A DNA stretch of 64,000 bases, from contig CP085323.1 in assembly GCA_022870745.1 (NCBI GenBank), positions 558,001 through 622,000 of the forward strand, in the 5' to 3' direction. Position numbers and translations under genes: made by a program. The notes under the pieces were generated by a model. That model searched no databases. It saw nothing but the letters and a program-made list of their open reading frames with translations, and was not told the origin of the DNA. The stretch comes from Silvibacterium acidisoli (GTDB lineage: Bacteria; Acidobacteriota; Terriglobia; Terriglobales; Acidobacteriaceae). Numbering within the stretch: the first letter of the stretch is position 1; each line of letters starts with the position of its first letter. Shown in pieces: positions 53,518 through 62,609 of this stretch.

Positions 53518-56238
53518 ATGAAGTGGAATCAAACCAAAGTCGTTGCGGGAGTGGCAGTCGTCTCCTTCCTTTCTTTTAGCTGCCTGTGCGGATTCGGACG
53601 TGCCCAGGAGCTTACAGGGCAGGGCCCTCAGAAGATGGGACCGGTTGGCCAGGAAGAAGCAAAACCAACGAAGGCAGTTGGTCCTGTCAACTCCGTTGTC
53701 GATCCGGGAATCATTCCGAGCCGTCAGGGCATCACTCCCGCCGGCCTGCAAAGCGTCTTCGAGAGCCGCGTCAATGGTGTCATCTTTAGTGAAGATGGGA
53801 AATCGGTATACGCGGCAACACTGGGGCAAAACTCTTCGCACGTCTTTCAGATCGACCTTGAAACGAATCACATGGCCGGCGTTATCGATTCTCCCATCAG
53901 CGTTGGAATGCAGGGGCTGGCCTACGATCCAGGCAGCCATTCTCCTGTGATGAGTGGCTTGTCTGGCGGAGCCAAGGGCAAGAACTCGGTGGTGCAGTTG
54001 GTCTCGCTCGGGGGCGGCAAGAGCGCTGTGATTGCGGAGAAACTCGGCGACCATCAGGCAGGCGGCCTCGGAATCGGCACGGCGAAAAACAGCCGCGGAC
54101 AACGGCTGGCGGTCGTGGCCCTGACATTCAACGACGAGGCCGCAATTATTGATTTGGAGTCGAAGCAGGTTGTGACGACCGTTAAAACCGGCATCGCGCC
54201 TTTCAGTGCTGTTGTTGATCGTGACAGCTCCGTGGCTTATGTCAGCAACTGGGGCGGCAGATTTCCTAAACCGGGTGAAAGGACTGCAGCCACCGGCCCA
54301 GAAGATCATGCGGATCAGGTGTCAGTCGATGAACATGGCCTTGTTAACAGCGGCACCGTTGCCCGAGTGGATCTTCTCTCCGGTACGGTTACCTCCACTA
54401 TCGAGGTCGGATTTCATCCGTCGGGAATGGCGTGGGACGAGGCACACCAACGCCTCTACGTCGCGAACAGCAACTCCGATACGATCTCCGTTGTAGACAC
54501 AAAGGCAAACCGCCTGCTTGAGAGCATCACACTCCAGCCCTTTAACAAAAAGGTTGCGGGGATCTCGCCGGAGTCCGTCGCCCTTTCTCCTGATCACTCT
54601 TCTCTATATGTGGCCTGTGCCGGCATCAACGCCGTCGGCGTCGTAAGCCTGAAGAGTCCTCATCCGCACGTAGCCGGCTTTATCCCGACGGGCTGGTACC
54701 CGGATGATGTGGTGGTGAGCCCTGACGGCAAGTTTATTGCAGTCTCCACGCTGCTCGGAGTAGGGACCGGCTGGAACAGCCCGAACCTTCTTGCACGTGA
54801 GAAGCGGGATGGCATGAAGCCCGGACTCAACATGAATCGCCGCTATGTTCATGCGGACCGTGGAACTGTTCATATCATTCCGGTGCCGGATGAAGTCGAG
54901 CTGGAGAGATACAGTATCGCTGTTGCAGAAGACAACCATCTGGGACTACCTGGCGAGCTGATGCCGAATCTTTCAGCGCGGCCCAACGTTGCTTCACGAC
55001 CGATCCCTGCTCGGCTTGGCGAACGCTCGACGATCGATCACGTCATCTACATCATTAAAGAAAACCGCAGCTACGATCAGTATTTTGGATCGCTTGGAAA
55101 AGGCAACGGAGATCCAAGTCTCAACCAGTACCAGGACGACGTAATTCCAAACCATCGGAAGCTGGCGAAGGAATTCGTCCTCCTTGATAACTTCTTTGCG
55201 AACGGCGGCAACAGCGCAGATGGACACCAATGGCTTACCCAGGCTGCGGAAACCGACTACGCTTACTGGCCCGGCTATAACGGTCGCAGCTACCCGAAGA
55301 ACGGTGACGACCCACTAGCCTTCGCGGGCTCCGGCTTTCTCTGGGATCATCTCATCGCGAATCACAAGACCTTCGCGGATTTTGGAGAATACGTGGGAGA
55401 GATGGGCGGCAAGAACGGCGATCTCCGCGCGAAGCTACTCGATCAATACAAACAGGGCAGCGATTTTCCGGATACCTTTCATACGAAAGCGCCGATCGCA
55501 GAGCTGAATCAATATCTGATTCCGGATTTTCCCTCGTACGGCTTGAAGGTCCCCGATGTCACACGTGCGAGAATCTTCCTTCGGCATCTGAAGCAGTGGG
55601 AACATCAGGGCACCATGCCCAATCTTGTCATGGTGCAGATGCCATCCGACCATACAGAAGGAACGACTCCTGGGTTTTCGACACCGAAAGCATGCCTGGC
55701 AGATAACGACCTTGCGATCGGGCAGATCGTAGAAGGTGTTTCTCATTCTTCATTCTGGAAGTCAACGCTCATCTTCATTGTCGAGGACGATGCGCAGGAT
55801 GGGCTGGATCACGTCGACGGGCATCGCACCGTAGCGTTAGCAGTGAGTCCCTACACGAAGCGCGGTTCGATCGACTCCACCTTCTACTCACAAGTAAGCA
55901 TGGTGAAGACGATTGAGATGATCTTTGGTGTTCGCCCCATGTCGGTGTTTGACCTGATCGCGAACGACATGAGAGCGAGCTTCCAGGCGACGCCAGACCT
56001 TACTCCTTACCAGGCAGTCGAACCGAAGCAGTCCATCTATGAACGCAATCCTGATCTCAATGCCTTGAGCGGCCAGGAAAAGAGTGACGCACTCGCATCA
56101 TCCAAAATGGATTGGAAAGAGCCGGATGATGTGCCCACTGAGCAACTCAACGCAATCCTCTGGCGTAACAGTAATGGAACTGATTATCCGGTCTGGAAGA
56201 GACACTCGGCAGCCTTTCAACTAACTCCTACGCGTTAG
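53518..56238 (+). CDS. Exported bifunctional YncE-like beta-propeller / phosphoesterase
   Basis: 906 residues, GGGAGAAG ribosome site. After a signal peptide (ending GRAQE) the first ~460 residues are YVTN blades, e.g. SVAYVSNWGGRFP and QRLYVANSNSDTISVVDTKAN. From about 500 a phosphoesterase domain of the alkaline-phosphatase superfamily starts with IDHVIYIIKENRSYDQYFGS, the hallmark of the acid-phosphatase/phospholipase-C-like family, and continues with ANGGNSADGHQW and VEDDAQDGLDHVDGHRT, which carry metal ligands. The combination is a known architecture. In this operon it would process a phosphorylated or ester compound outside the inner membrane. It ends the operon, before a strong terminator. 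Confidence 0.9.
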   Translation: MKWNQTKVVAGVAVVSFLSFSCLCGFGRAQELTGQGPQKMGPVGQEEAKPTKAVGPVNSVVDPGIIPSRQGITPAGLQSVFESRVNGVIFSEDGKSVYAATLGQNSSHVFQIDLETNHMAGVIDSPISVGMQGLAYDPGSHSPVMSGLSGGAKGKNSVVQLVSLGGGKSAVIAEKLGDHQAGGLGIGTAKNSRGQRLAVVALTFNDEAAIIDLESKQVVTTVKTGIAPFSAVVDRDSSVAYVSNWGGRFPKPGERTAATGPEDHADQVSVDEHGLVNSGTVARVDLLSGTVTSTIEVGFHPSGMAWDEAHQRLYVANSNSDTISVVDTKANRLLESITLQPFNKKVAGISPESVALSPDHSSLYVACAGINAVGVVSLKSPHPHVAGFIPTGWYPDDVVVSPDGKFIAVSTLLGVGTGWNSPNLLAREKRDGMKPGLNMNRRYVHADRGTVHIIPVPDEVELERYSIAVAEDNHLGLPGELMPNLSARPNVASRPIPARLGERSTIDHVIYIIKENRSYDQYFGSLGKGNGDPSLNQYQDDVIPNHRKLAKEFVLLDNFFANGGNSADGHQWLTQAAETDYAYWPGYNGRSYPKNGDDPLAFAGSGFLWDHLIANHKTFADFGEYVGEMGGKNGDLRAKLLDQYKQGSDFPDTFHTKAPIAELNQYLIPDFPSYGLKVPDVTRARIFLRHLKQWEHQGTMPNLVMVQMPSDHTEGTTPGFSTPKACLADNDLAIGQIVEGVSHSSFWKSTLIFIVEDDAQDGLDHVDGHRTVALAVSPYTKRGSIDSTFYSQVSMVKTIEMIFGVRPMSVFDLIANDMRASFQATPDLTPYQAVEPKQSIYERNPDLNALSGQEKSDALASSKMDWKEPDDVPTEQLNAILWRNSNGTDYPVWKRHSAAFQLTPTR

Positions 56239-56263
56239 CGGAATACGAAGTGCAGCAGTATGT

Positions 56264-56308
56264 GGGCGAGGGATCTTGGCAGTATGCCACCCTCGCCCTT
56301 AGTTTTTT
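56264..56308 (+). terminator. Rho-independent terminator of the five-gene operon
   Basis: GGGCGAGGG (56264-56272) pairs with CCCTCGCCC (56290-56298); inside, TGGCA pairs with TGCCA. The stem is followed by TTAGTTTTTT. It lies 26 bases after the phosphoesterase stop. Confidence 0.83.
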
Positions 56309-56386
56309 CCAGCATCGATAAAGTGACGACGGCAGCAGGAGCAAAATTCCTGGTGGCCGCTCCTGCCATGGATCCGATAAGTTCGC

Positions 56387-58960
56387 TTAGAACTTGATCC
56401 TGGCAGTAAATTGCAGCCGCCTGGCTGGCGCTGCGGCTGTGGGTTGTTCAAAGAATGCAGACTGCACATTCCCAACATATGACATGAAATTGGTGCGGTT
56501 AGTAATGTTGAAGGCATCGACCGCGAAGGAGAAGGCCGGTATTTTCTCAGCCCCTTTGCGGGGAACCAGAAGGTCATGGCTCCAACGGAGATCGAGCTCC
56601 GCGGTACCGCCACTCTCCAGCGTGTTTCTGCTGATGCCCGCCGGACGTGCGTTGAGGATGCCTGTGTTAAACGCATCGACGCCTGATGTTTCCGTGTAAG
56701 GAAGGCCGGAGTACGCTTTCACCGCCGCGCCAAGATTGACCCAATGATCTTCGTTAAACGTAGCGAGCAGATTGAAGCGGTGCCGCTGATCAAAGTCTGC
56801 GCGGCCGTATTCGCCTTCAAGAGAATACTGATTTGCGGGAAACCACGCGATGCCGCCGGTGTTGTTATCCGTGTGGCTGAAGGTATATTGCGCCATTCCG
56901 GAGAACCACCGGCTTGCCTTCCCTTGCAGGGTCAGGTCCAGGGCGTTGCCGACCTGCCTGCCCTCCGACTCGATTTGTCGAACTGTTCCAAAGTTGGGGT
57001 CAGGACGGCCGGCGTCATAAAACGGTGGAACTGGAGCGTTGATATCTCGCGACCGAAACAGATGCACGCCGATGGTTCCCCGGTAGGTCGCAGCGACTGT
57101 CAGTCCCTTCGCAATCTCTCTTTCCACACCGGCGCTGAAATTTGTGGTGTACGGGATGCGAGTGGCATCCGTACGTGTAACAAGATTTGTAGGTAGCGTC
57201 GCGAGATTCGTGCCTACAGGATAGGGGTTGGAGTATGCCGGATTGAGAAGCGTGAACGATCGAATGATCACCCCGTTGTATCGCTTCAGATCAGCCATCG
57301 GTTGCACGCCTGAACGATCGTAGAACAAGCCGGCACCACCCCGGAGAATCGTCCTGCGGTCCGGCGACGAGTATGCGACGGAAAATCGCGGAGCGAAATC
57401 AAGGCCGGACTTGAAGTACGTCTGCCAGTCGTAACGAAGCCCAGCCGTGAACTGCAGGTTAGGACGGAGCTGTATCTGATCCTGCACGAATGTTCCGATC
57501 TCATTCATCCAGAAGACGGTGCGGCCGACGCCTTCCTGCTGTGTGAACGAGTAGGGAATCTCCGACCGGTAGTCTCCGATGCTCGAGAAGTTGTAGGTTC
57601 CAAGCCGGTTCGTATGATCTTCCCAGGCGCGGCGGCTGAGATTGGGAATGTTTACACCGAACTTCACGTAGTGCTTCTGGTGGCTCCAGCTAACGATGTC
57701 ATTGATCTTGCCGTTGTTCTCCGTGTTGAGCAGATCCGCTTGTGCTCCGCCGCCGGTGAAAGCACCATCAACCGTTATCTTTTGCGCGTTGACGACACTG
57801 CGAGTAGGGTTGTGATCCTTCTCATAAAACAACTGCAACTGGTTGAGTAGTGTCGAGGAGACGATCCAGCGATCGTTGAAGATCACGTCGTCTTCGCGTG
57901 CCTGCGTGTTTACACCAGCCTCAGCGAGAACCAGGCCGCCAACTCCGAAATTGCGCGAGATGGTGTCGGTGACGTTGTATTGAAAGGAAATGCGATGTGT
58001 AGGCGAGAAGTCATGTGAGATTCTCGCGGCAAACTCAGTATCGTGAACCGGCGTGGGAACATTCGCCGTGAACAGTCCCGATGGAATGTTGGCGTGCACA
58101 ACGGACTGGAGGTTATCCTCCTGCCGCGTTCCTGAGAGCAAAAAAGTCGTCTTATGGTCAACCGGAACTGGCCCCGTAATCGAGCCCTCATAAATTCGCT
58201 TTTGCTCAAACGGTTTCGAGACAGCGAAGTAGTTCGCTGCGTCGAAGGTCGAATCTCTGAAAGTAAAATTCAGCGTGCCGTGGAATTGCGGTGAGCCCGG
58301 CTTGGTCATGATCTCGATGCGGCCTTTGCCCGGGCGGTTCGTTTCTGCGCTATAGGGATCATTGTTGATTCGGGCTTCGGCAATTGCTGAGGCCGAGACA
58401 CCTGTTCCCTTCATTTCAACTCCGTCAACGATGATGGAGACTCCCATCGTTGCCACACCTGTCTGGTCAAGAAACGGAGTGAGGGCTGCGATGTAATCCT
58501 GGTCGAACACTGGGACCTTTTCCATCAGCGAAGCGGAGGCTGAGACCTGATCGCGGTTCGATGAGTTGTCGAGTTCGAGTTGAGGCGTCTCTGTTGCGAC
58601 CGTGACGGTCTCTGAGACCTTGGGCGTGCTGAGCTTGATCGTGACCTCATGCATGCTGGCAGTCACGTGCAGCGGCGACCGATAATCGTCGAACCCATAT
58701 TTTCCGGGGATCAGAAGATCGTAGTTCCCGGGTTTGACACGCAGAAGGTGAAAGTGTCCGTTTGAGTCGGAACTGGCCCTGGCCACATTCTGATCTGCGG
58801 CACGCGGTGATTTCAGGATCACGTCCTCATCCGGGACTGCTGCTCCATCCGGATCGACAATTGTGCCCGAGACACTGACCTGAGCTACGAGGCGCCCGCA
58901 TGGGATGAGAAGAAAAACGAGAGAGAGCTTTGTAATCGCAGATAACAGGCACGACTTCAT
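56387..58960 (-). CDS. TonB-dependent receptor, receptor 3
   Basis: 857 residues. Signal peptide ends near LVAQ; a regulatory Ig-like domain (SVSGTIVDPDGAAVPDEDVIL) follows, then a plug (VPVFDQDYIAALTPFLDQTG near 150, SIIVDGVEMKGTGVSASAIAEARINNDP split across 175-205) and a barrel ending LQFTARIKF. It is shorter and more distant than receptors 1 and 2; GRIEIMTKPGSPQFHGTLNFTFRD, in pieces around 213-235, is the typical post-plug strand. It is convergent with the five-gene operon and lies just downstream of the first two-component system on the same strand. An 11-bp CTGAA repeat and a 14-bp palindrome precede its start. Confidence 0.9.
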   Translation of the reverse strand: MKSCLLSAITKLSLVFLLIPCGRLVAQVSVSGTIVDPDGAAVPDEDVILKSPRAADQNVARASSDSNGHFHLLRVKPGNYDLLIPGKYGFDDYRSPLHVTASMHEVTIKLSTPKVSETVTVATETPQLELDNSSNRDQVSASASLMEKVPVFDQDYIAALTPFLDQTGVATMGVSIIVDGVEMKGTGVSASAIAEARINNDPYSAETNRPGKGRIEIMTKPGSPQFHGTLNFTFRDSTFDAANYFAVSKPFEQKRIYEGSITGPVPVDHKTTFLLSGTRQEDNLQSVVHANIPSGLFTANVPTPVHDTEFAARISHDFSPTHRISFQYNVTDTISRNFGVGGLVLAEAGVNTQAREDDVIFNDRWIVSSTLLNQLQLFYEKDHNPTRSVVNAQKITVDGAFTGGGAQADLLNTENNGKINDIVSWSHQKHYVKFGVNIPNLSRRAWEDHTNRLGTYNFSSIGDYRSEIPYSFTQQEGVGRTVFWMNEIGTFVQDQIQLRPNLQFTAGLRYDWQTYFKSGLDFAPRFSVAYSSPDRRTILRGGAGLFYDRSGVQPMADLKRYNGVIIRSFTLLNPAYSNPYPVGTNLATLPTNLVTRTDATRIPYTTNFSAGVEREIAKGLTVAATYRGTIGVHLFRSRDINAPVPPFYDAGRPDPNFGTVRQIESEGRQVGNALDLTLQGKASRWFSGMAQYTFSHTDNNTGGIAWFPANQYSLEGEYGRADFDQRHRFNLLATFNEDHWVNLGAAVKAYSGLPYTETSGVDAFNTGILNARPAGISRNTLESGGTAELDLRWSHDLLVPRKGAEKIPAFSFAVDAFNITNRTNFMSYVGNVQSAFFEQPTAAAPARRLQFTARIKF

Positions 58961-58969
58961 AGCCTATAT

Positions 58970-58999
58970 GTACTTCGAAGTACCTGAATTTCTTCTGAG
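58970..58999. promoter_or_regulatory. Palindrome and CTGAA repeat upstream of receptor 3
   Basis: GTACTTCGAAGTAC (58970-58983) is a perfect 14-bp palindrome 9 bases before the ATG. Next to it, CTGAA (58984-58988) and CTGAG (58995-58999) are 11 bases apart. ACCTGAATTTC here recurs exactly upstream of the response-regulator gene at 61132-61142. Confidence 0.5.
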
Positions 59000-59014
59000 T
59001 CGGATACCTTTGTT

Positions 59015-60421
59015 TTACTGATAAACCGGCAACTGCCGCGTGACGTCTCCGCGTTCAAAACCGATCCGGAAAGTTGAGCCTTGCCCTAACTCGCTTTCGA
59101 CCTGAATCGAGCCGCGATGGAAATCGACAAGGCTCTTTGCGATCGAGAGGCCCAGACCATATCCTCCATCGCCATGGGTTCGGGCTGCGTCGACACGGAA
59201 GAAACGCTCGAAAATCTTATTCTGGTCGCCCGGTGCGATTCCAATACCGTTATCGCTGACGAGAAAGCCGCATCCCTTCTCGCTTACCCATGTTTCCAAC
59301 TGGATTCGTCCGTGAGGTGGCGTATAACGGATCGCGTTGTCGATGAGAATCATCAGGACTCGCTCGATCATCGCCTGGTTACCGCGTATAGGTACGATCT
59401 GGGAGAGTGGCGCGTATTCCACTGTGATGTCGCGCGTACTTGCCAGGGATCGCGCACGGTCGAGAATGGAGCGGACCGGCTCGGCGAGCTCAATCAACTC
59501 CATCGGGCTCGCTTTTCCCTCCTCAGCTCCCCTCGCAAGCGTCAACAGGTCGCCGATCAGTCCCGTCATGTATGCGCTCTCGGCGATAATGTCAGCGAGG
59601 CCATTCCTGACGTTGGGTTGAATATCTCCGAGCATGAGCAGGAGTTCGGCATTCGACCGAATAAGAGCCACAGGAGTCCGCAGCTCATGCGAGGCATCGC
59701 CGGTGAACTGCTCGATCCTTTCGTAAGACGTCGCGATGCGATCAAGCATCCGGTTTATCGTAATGGAGAGCTGGTCCAGCTCATCATTCGTTCCTAAAAG
59801 AGGCAACCTGCGTGAAAGACTTCTGGCGTCGATAGAGTTCGTCGTTTTTGTGATCTGATCGATGGGCGAAAGCACGCGTCCGCTCATCCAGTAGCCAGCG
59901 AGTGCGGACAGAAGACCGGCAACAGGCACGCTCAGCAGTAATATCCACAATAGACCGGTAGTGAGTTCCTGATATTCCGTCTGATCGACTGCTACCTGAA
60001 TCAGAAACAGGTAGGGCCCAACCTTAGCAAAGCGGCTGATAGTTCGATAGGAACGGCCCTTGGCTTCGATACTCTCTTTGCGGAGATTGTCGGGGTCAGG
60101 AACGATCGGCGGAACAACAGCCATCATGTCAGGTTGATAGACAACGGTACGGTCGGGACGAGTGACTCTGAACATCTTTCCGCGCGGCAATAGGGATGAG
60201 TGTTCCCGCAGCTCCTCGTTCAAGTTGCCCATGTCGTTCATTCCGAGTTTGTGGTTGAGAAAGGCCGCGACTCCGTCGATGCCCGAGGTCAATTCCTGGT
60301 CCGCTGCATGACGCAGCCCCCAACGCGCCGACAGGACGATTCCGAAACACACGACAACGAGTATGAGCATCACCAGTGATGCGTACCAGATCGTAAGCCG
60401 TGTTCGTATCGTCAGGGTCAT
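59015..60421 (-). CDS. Sensor histidine kinase 1 (OmpR partner)
   Basis: 468 residues. Helix 1 (about 9-30), a periplasmic sensor of ~120 residues, helix 2 (about 157-178), a HAMP linker, then the HisKA box ASHELRTPVALIRS with phospho-acceptor His245. The ATPase part has N-box DNAIRYTPPHGR, G1 SDNGIGI and G2 GGYGLGLSIAKSLVD. All catalytic parts are present. It overlaps its response regulator by 4 bases and is followed, across 54 bases, by receptor 3. Confidence 0.93.
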   Translation of the reverse strand: MTLTIRTRLTIWYASLVMLILVVVCFGIVLSARWGLRHAADQELTSGIDGVAAFLNHKLGMNDMGNLNEELREHSSLLPRGKMFRVTRPDRTVVYQPDMMAVVPPIVPDPDNLRKESIEAKGRSYRTISRFAKVGPYLFLIQVAVDQTEYQELTTGLLWILLLSVPVAGLLSALAGYWMSGRVLSPIDQITKTTNSIDARSLSRRLPLLGTNDELDQLSITINRMLDRIATSYERIEQFTGDASHELRTPVALIRSNAELLLMLGDIQPNVRNGLADIIAESAYMTGLIGDLLTLARGAEEGKASPMELIELAEPVRSILDRARSLASTRDITVEYAPLSQIVPIRGNQAMIERVLMILIDNAIRYTPPHGRIQLETWVSEKGCGFLVSDNGIGIAPGDQNKIFERFFRVDAARTHGDGGYGLGLSIAKSLVDFHRGSIQVESELGQGSTFRIGFERGDVTRQLPVYQ

Positions 60422-61098
60422 AGATTGCCTTCCACCGTGAGCTTGTAACCAAATCCTCGAACTGTGTGGATCAGCTTAATTTCGGAATCTCCGTCGATCT
60501 TGGAACGAAGCTGTTTCATGAAGGCGTCGAGAGTATTGTTTTCTACCGTTCGCTCATAACCCCAAACTGCATCGATGATGGCGTCCCTTCGCAAAACCAT
60601 GTGAGGGTTGCGCATGAGGAATTCGAGCAGCAAGAACTCCGTACGTGTCAGAGAGATATTTCTTTCAGCCCTTGATGCCGTGTGAGTAAGCGGGTCCAAT
60701 TCCAGATCTTCAAGGCGATACATGAGTGCCGGCGATGACATCATCCTTCGTCCCAGAGCACGTAAACGCGCGAACAGCTCTTCGAAAGCAAACGGCTTCG
60801 TGAGGTAATCGTCTACGCCGGAGTCCAGACCGCGGACAACATCTGCGGTTGCATCTCTTGCGGTGAGCATGATGATGGGAGTTGAAATCCTGGCATTACG
60901 GAGAGACCGCGCAACCGAATAGCCATCCATACCGGGCAGCATTGCGTCGAGAATGATGGCCTCGAACTGGTGGCCGAGAGCGATCTCCCTGCCTTCGTTT
61001 CCGTCATAAGCAAGGAATGTCCGGTGCGCCTGTTTTTCAAGGGCATCACGGAGCAAAAGCGACATTTTGGGGTCATCTTCGACGATTAAGATTCGCAT
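60418..61098 (-). CDS. OmpR-family response regulator 1
   Basis: 226 residues. Receiver domain with acidic pair EDD at 7-9, phospho-acceptor Asp51 (IILDAMLPGMDG), Thr in MLTARD and Lys in YLTKPF. The C-terminal winged helix (ISLTRTEFLLLEFLMRNP, then VENNTLDAFMKQLRSKID) binds DNA. Upstream lies CTGAA-N6-CTGAA at 61134-61149, which suggests autoregulation. Confidence 0.94.
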   Translation of the reverse strand: MRILIVEDDPKMSLLLRDALEKQAHRTFLAYDGNEGREIALGHQFEAIILDAMLPGMDGYSVARSLRNARISTPIIMLTARDATADVVRGLDSGVDDYLTKPFAFEELFARLRALGRRMMSSPALMYRLEDLELDPLTHTASRAERNISLTRTEFLLLEFLMRNPHMVLRRDAIIDAVWGYERTVENNTLDAFMKQLRSKIDGDSEIKLIHTVRGFGYKLTVEGNL

Positions 61099-61133
61099 TC
61101 ACAGGTCACGCTCGATCAGAATAGCGAGCGAAC

Positions 61134-61149
61134 CTGAATTTCAGCTGAA
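61134..61149. promoter_or_regulatory. CTGAA-N6-CTGAA box before response regulator 1
   Basis: CTGAA at 61134-61138 and 61145-61149, 11 bases apart, 36-51 bases before the ATG. TTCAGCTGAA (61140-61149) is also a palindrome. Similar boxes precede receptor 3 and the beta-propeller gene at 46470. Confidence 0.45.
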
Positions 61150-61178
61150 GGCCGTGAAACAGAAATTTATCCAAAAAG

Positions 61179-62609
61179 TTATGACAACTGGGCGTAGGCT
61201 GTCTCCGACAGCTTCGTTTGCAGCACCTGTGGAATCGACACCGTAAAGGTGCTCCCCTGCCCCGGCTTGGAGACTACATCTATCCTCGAACGATGGGCTT
61301 CAACCACCCATTTGGCGATGGCAAGCCCAAGGCCATTGCTTTCTCCGCTCTCGGGCCTGGACTCGTCGACCCGGTAGAAGCGGTCGAAGATCCTGGGAAT
61401 GGCATGCTCCGGTATGCCAATGCCGGTGTCGCTCACACGCAGCTCATAATCGTCGTCGCGGCGTGCGAGAGACACGGTAATCGATCCGGTATCCGGTGTG
61501 TATTTGATGGCATTATCTAAAAGGATGGAGACCATCCTCCGTAGTAACGATAAATCTCCGTTTGTCCAGACCTCATCCTGCACTTCGATCGCGATCGTCT
61601 GGCCTTTAAGAACAGCGCGCGGTTGAAATTGACGAGAGACTTCGATGACGAGCTCTGTGAGATTGATCGGCTTCCATTCGATTTTTTGATGAACAAGATC
61701 GGTTCGTGCCATCGCAAGCATCGTGTCCAGCAGCTGCGCCGTCGCTTCACATTCGATATTGATATTCTTCAGCGCTGCGCGGTACTCTTCTGGCGACCGA
61801 TCCCGGCTTAAAGCCAGGCCAGCAGTTGTCATCATGATCGTAATTGTCGTACTCAGGTCATGCGATAGATCGCTGGCAAACTGAGCCAGCCTCTCAACTG
61901 CGATCTCCAACCGTGCAAGCAATTGATTCCATGTCTCCGCGAGAGTCTGGAGCTCATCACCGGTATTTGGCACGGGAATTCTTCGCTTCAGATCCTGGAT
62001 ACCGATACTTTGCGCTTCTACAGAGATGCGATTGATCGGTTCAAGAGCGCGCCCGCTCAGGACAAAGCCACCTCCAACCGAGAGCAGCAGCATCAACGGA
62101 CATACCAGGAAATAAGAGTTGCGGATGGCATTGAGAACATCGAAATGCTCGTCAATCTTGCCAGACAGAGAGAGGCGATAACGCTGTCCATCGAGTGTAA
62201 TGACGTGATTGAGCGTACGGATTCGGTGACCGCCCTGACGTACTAATCCGTAGCATCGTTCTAGACAGTCCTGATCGGGCCACGGAACCTTCAGCTCATC
62301 CGACCCTGGTGAGGCAAATACAGGCTTGCCGTCCAAACGATAGAGCTGAATGATGTCGGTCGTAGCTATGGCCAGAGTCAGTTGCTGCAGCTTCTTTGCC
62401 AAGGGCACAGGAGCGCCTGAGTCCGGCCATGAGTTTACAAATTGCAACAGCCGGTCTTCACGGGCTTCCATCGTGCGCTGCCGCGAGCTGGCAAGAGCCC
62501 GATCCAGATACCAGTACGAGAAGCCCCCCAAACCGATCATGGTCGCAACGGTAAACAGGATGTACAGGATGCAGACACGTACCCGCAGAGACTGCCGGTT
62601 GATCGTCAT
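61179..62609 (-). CDS. Sensor histidine kinase 2 with an unusual H-box
   Basis: 476 residues. Helix 1 at about 13-33, periplasmic sensor of ~130 residues with two Cys (CLERC near 115) that may pair, helix 2 at about 166-186, HAMP, then LSHDLSTTITIMM with His250. Normal H-boxes read SHELRTP; here the Arg and Pro are Ser and Thr, though the H-D-x-x-T phosphatase pattern is intact. The ATPase domain has DNAIKYTPDTG, SDTGIGI and SNGLGLAIAKW. It overlaps response regulator 2 by 4 bases and ends 80 bases before response regulator 1. Confidence 0.92.
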   Translation of the reverse strand: MTINRQSLRVRVCILYILFTVATMIGLGGFSYWYLDRALASSRQRTMEAREDRLLQFVNSWPDSGAPVPLAKKLQQLTLAIATTDIIQLYRLDGKPVFASPGSDELKVPWPDQDCLERCYGLVRQGGHRIRTLNHVITLDGQRYRLSLSGKIDEHFDVLNAIRNSYFLVCPLMLLLSVGGGFVLSGRALEPINRISVEAQSIGIQDLKRRIPVPNTGDELQTLAETWNQLLARLEIAVERLAQFASDLSHDLSTTITIMMTTAGLALSRDRSPEEYRAALKNINIECEATAQLLDTMLAMARTDLVHQKIEWKPINLTELVIEVSRQFQPRAVLKGQTIAIEVQDEVWTNGDLSLLRRMVSILLDNAIKYTPDTGSITVSLARRDDDYELRVSDTGIGIPEHAIPRIFDRFYRVDESRPESGESNGLGLAIAKWVVEAHRSRIDVVSKPGQGSTFTVSIPQVLQTKLSETAYAQLS

